This document shows, piece by piece, positions 32,931-32,944 of a stretch of DNA of 32,944 nt. The stretch comes from Cryomorphaceae bacterium BACL29 MAG-121220-bin8 (GTDB lineage Bacteria > Bacteroidota > Bacteroidia > Flavobacteriales > Flavobacteriaceae), in assembly GCA_905182765.1 (NCBI GenBank), contig CAJJCV010000033.1, positions 1-32,944 on the forward strand, given 5' to 3'. Under the pieces are notes generated by a model. That model was not told the origin of the DNA. It ran no database searches and was given only the letters and a program-made list of their open reading frames with translations. A program made the position numbers and the translations under genes. The first letter of the stretch is position 1. Each line of letters starts with the position of its first letter.

Positions 32931-32944
32931 TTCAATAGTATCAT

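Noticed and set aside
32931-32944. Possible end of an exbB-like gene at the right edge
   Set aside because: Only 14 bases precede the small membrane protein gene; a TGA overlapping its ATG would fit an upstream gene's stop, but there is too little sequence to support a call.

Overview
The window looks like a chromosomal core region of a low-GC marine-type Bacteroidota, most likely class Flavobacteriia. The evidence is strong A+T richness, Flavobacteriia gene orders (leuS/ftsX-DUF3098-uppP-truB; mutY-ssb-gldE-gldD; atpD-atpC apart from other ATP synthase genes; paired exbD genes), four TonB-dependent receptors with Bacteroidota signal peptides and LDE(I/V)VV TonB boxes, several -7 elements of the form TATATTTG, and no obvious Shine-Dalgarno sequences. 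I see no rRNA, tRNA, CRISPR, prophage or insertion sequence. No stretch over 300 bases lacks a gene.

Layout. 1-7242: leuS (minus, truncated at the left edge) diverges from the ftsX, DUF3098, uppP, truB operon, which meets aat and a DUF3127 gene on the minus strand; greA and a HIT protein follow. 7336-7764: a Rieske-like lipoprotein without the histidine ligands. 7792-12600: a TPP riboswitch drives a TonB-dependent receptor (probable thiamin receptor). Directly behind it, 19 bases away, lie a small secreted Cys/His protein and a second receptor carrying two long His/Asp tracts (probable zinc or other divalent-metal receptor). 12623-14408: a NadR-like P-loop kinase, a PnuC/PnuT vitamin transporter and a 4'-phosphopantetheinyl transferase. 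14459-15275: rpmA and rplU with a good Bacteroidota promoter. 15364-19622: mutY-ssb-gldE-gldD-eamA, which ties base-excision repair and ssDNA binding to gliding/type IX secretion. 19691-21838: an HU-family protein, a 29-residue very basic protein, and RNase G/E with a leader hairpin and a strong terminator. 21865-27575: recX and a lipoprotein amidohydrolase converge on atpD-atpC plus a BtuB-like receptor. 27646-30637: a large carboxypeptidase-regulatory-domain receptor, probably well expressed. 30725-32930: a PorT-like barrel, two ExbD proteins and a small membrane protein, the downstream part of an ExbB/ExbD energising complex.

Working together: the receptors at 7792, 10311, 23921 and 27692 depend on proton-motive force delivered by TonB/ExbB/ExbD, and part of that complex is encoded at the right end. 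The most interesting block is 7792-12600, where a riboswitch-controlled vitamin receptor is followed without a visible gap by a predicted metal-uptake pair. No clearly new defence or mobile system is visible; the notable novelty candidates are the metal-receptor pair, the 29-residue basic protein, the SSB-like tail on the DUF3127 protein and the RNase G/E leader hairpin.
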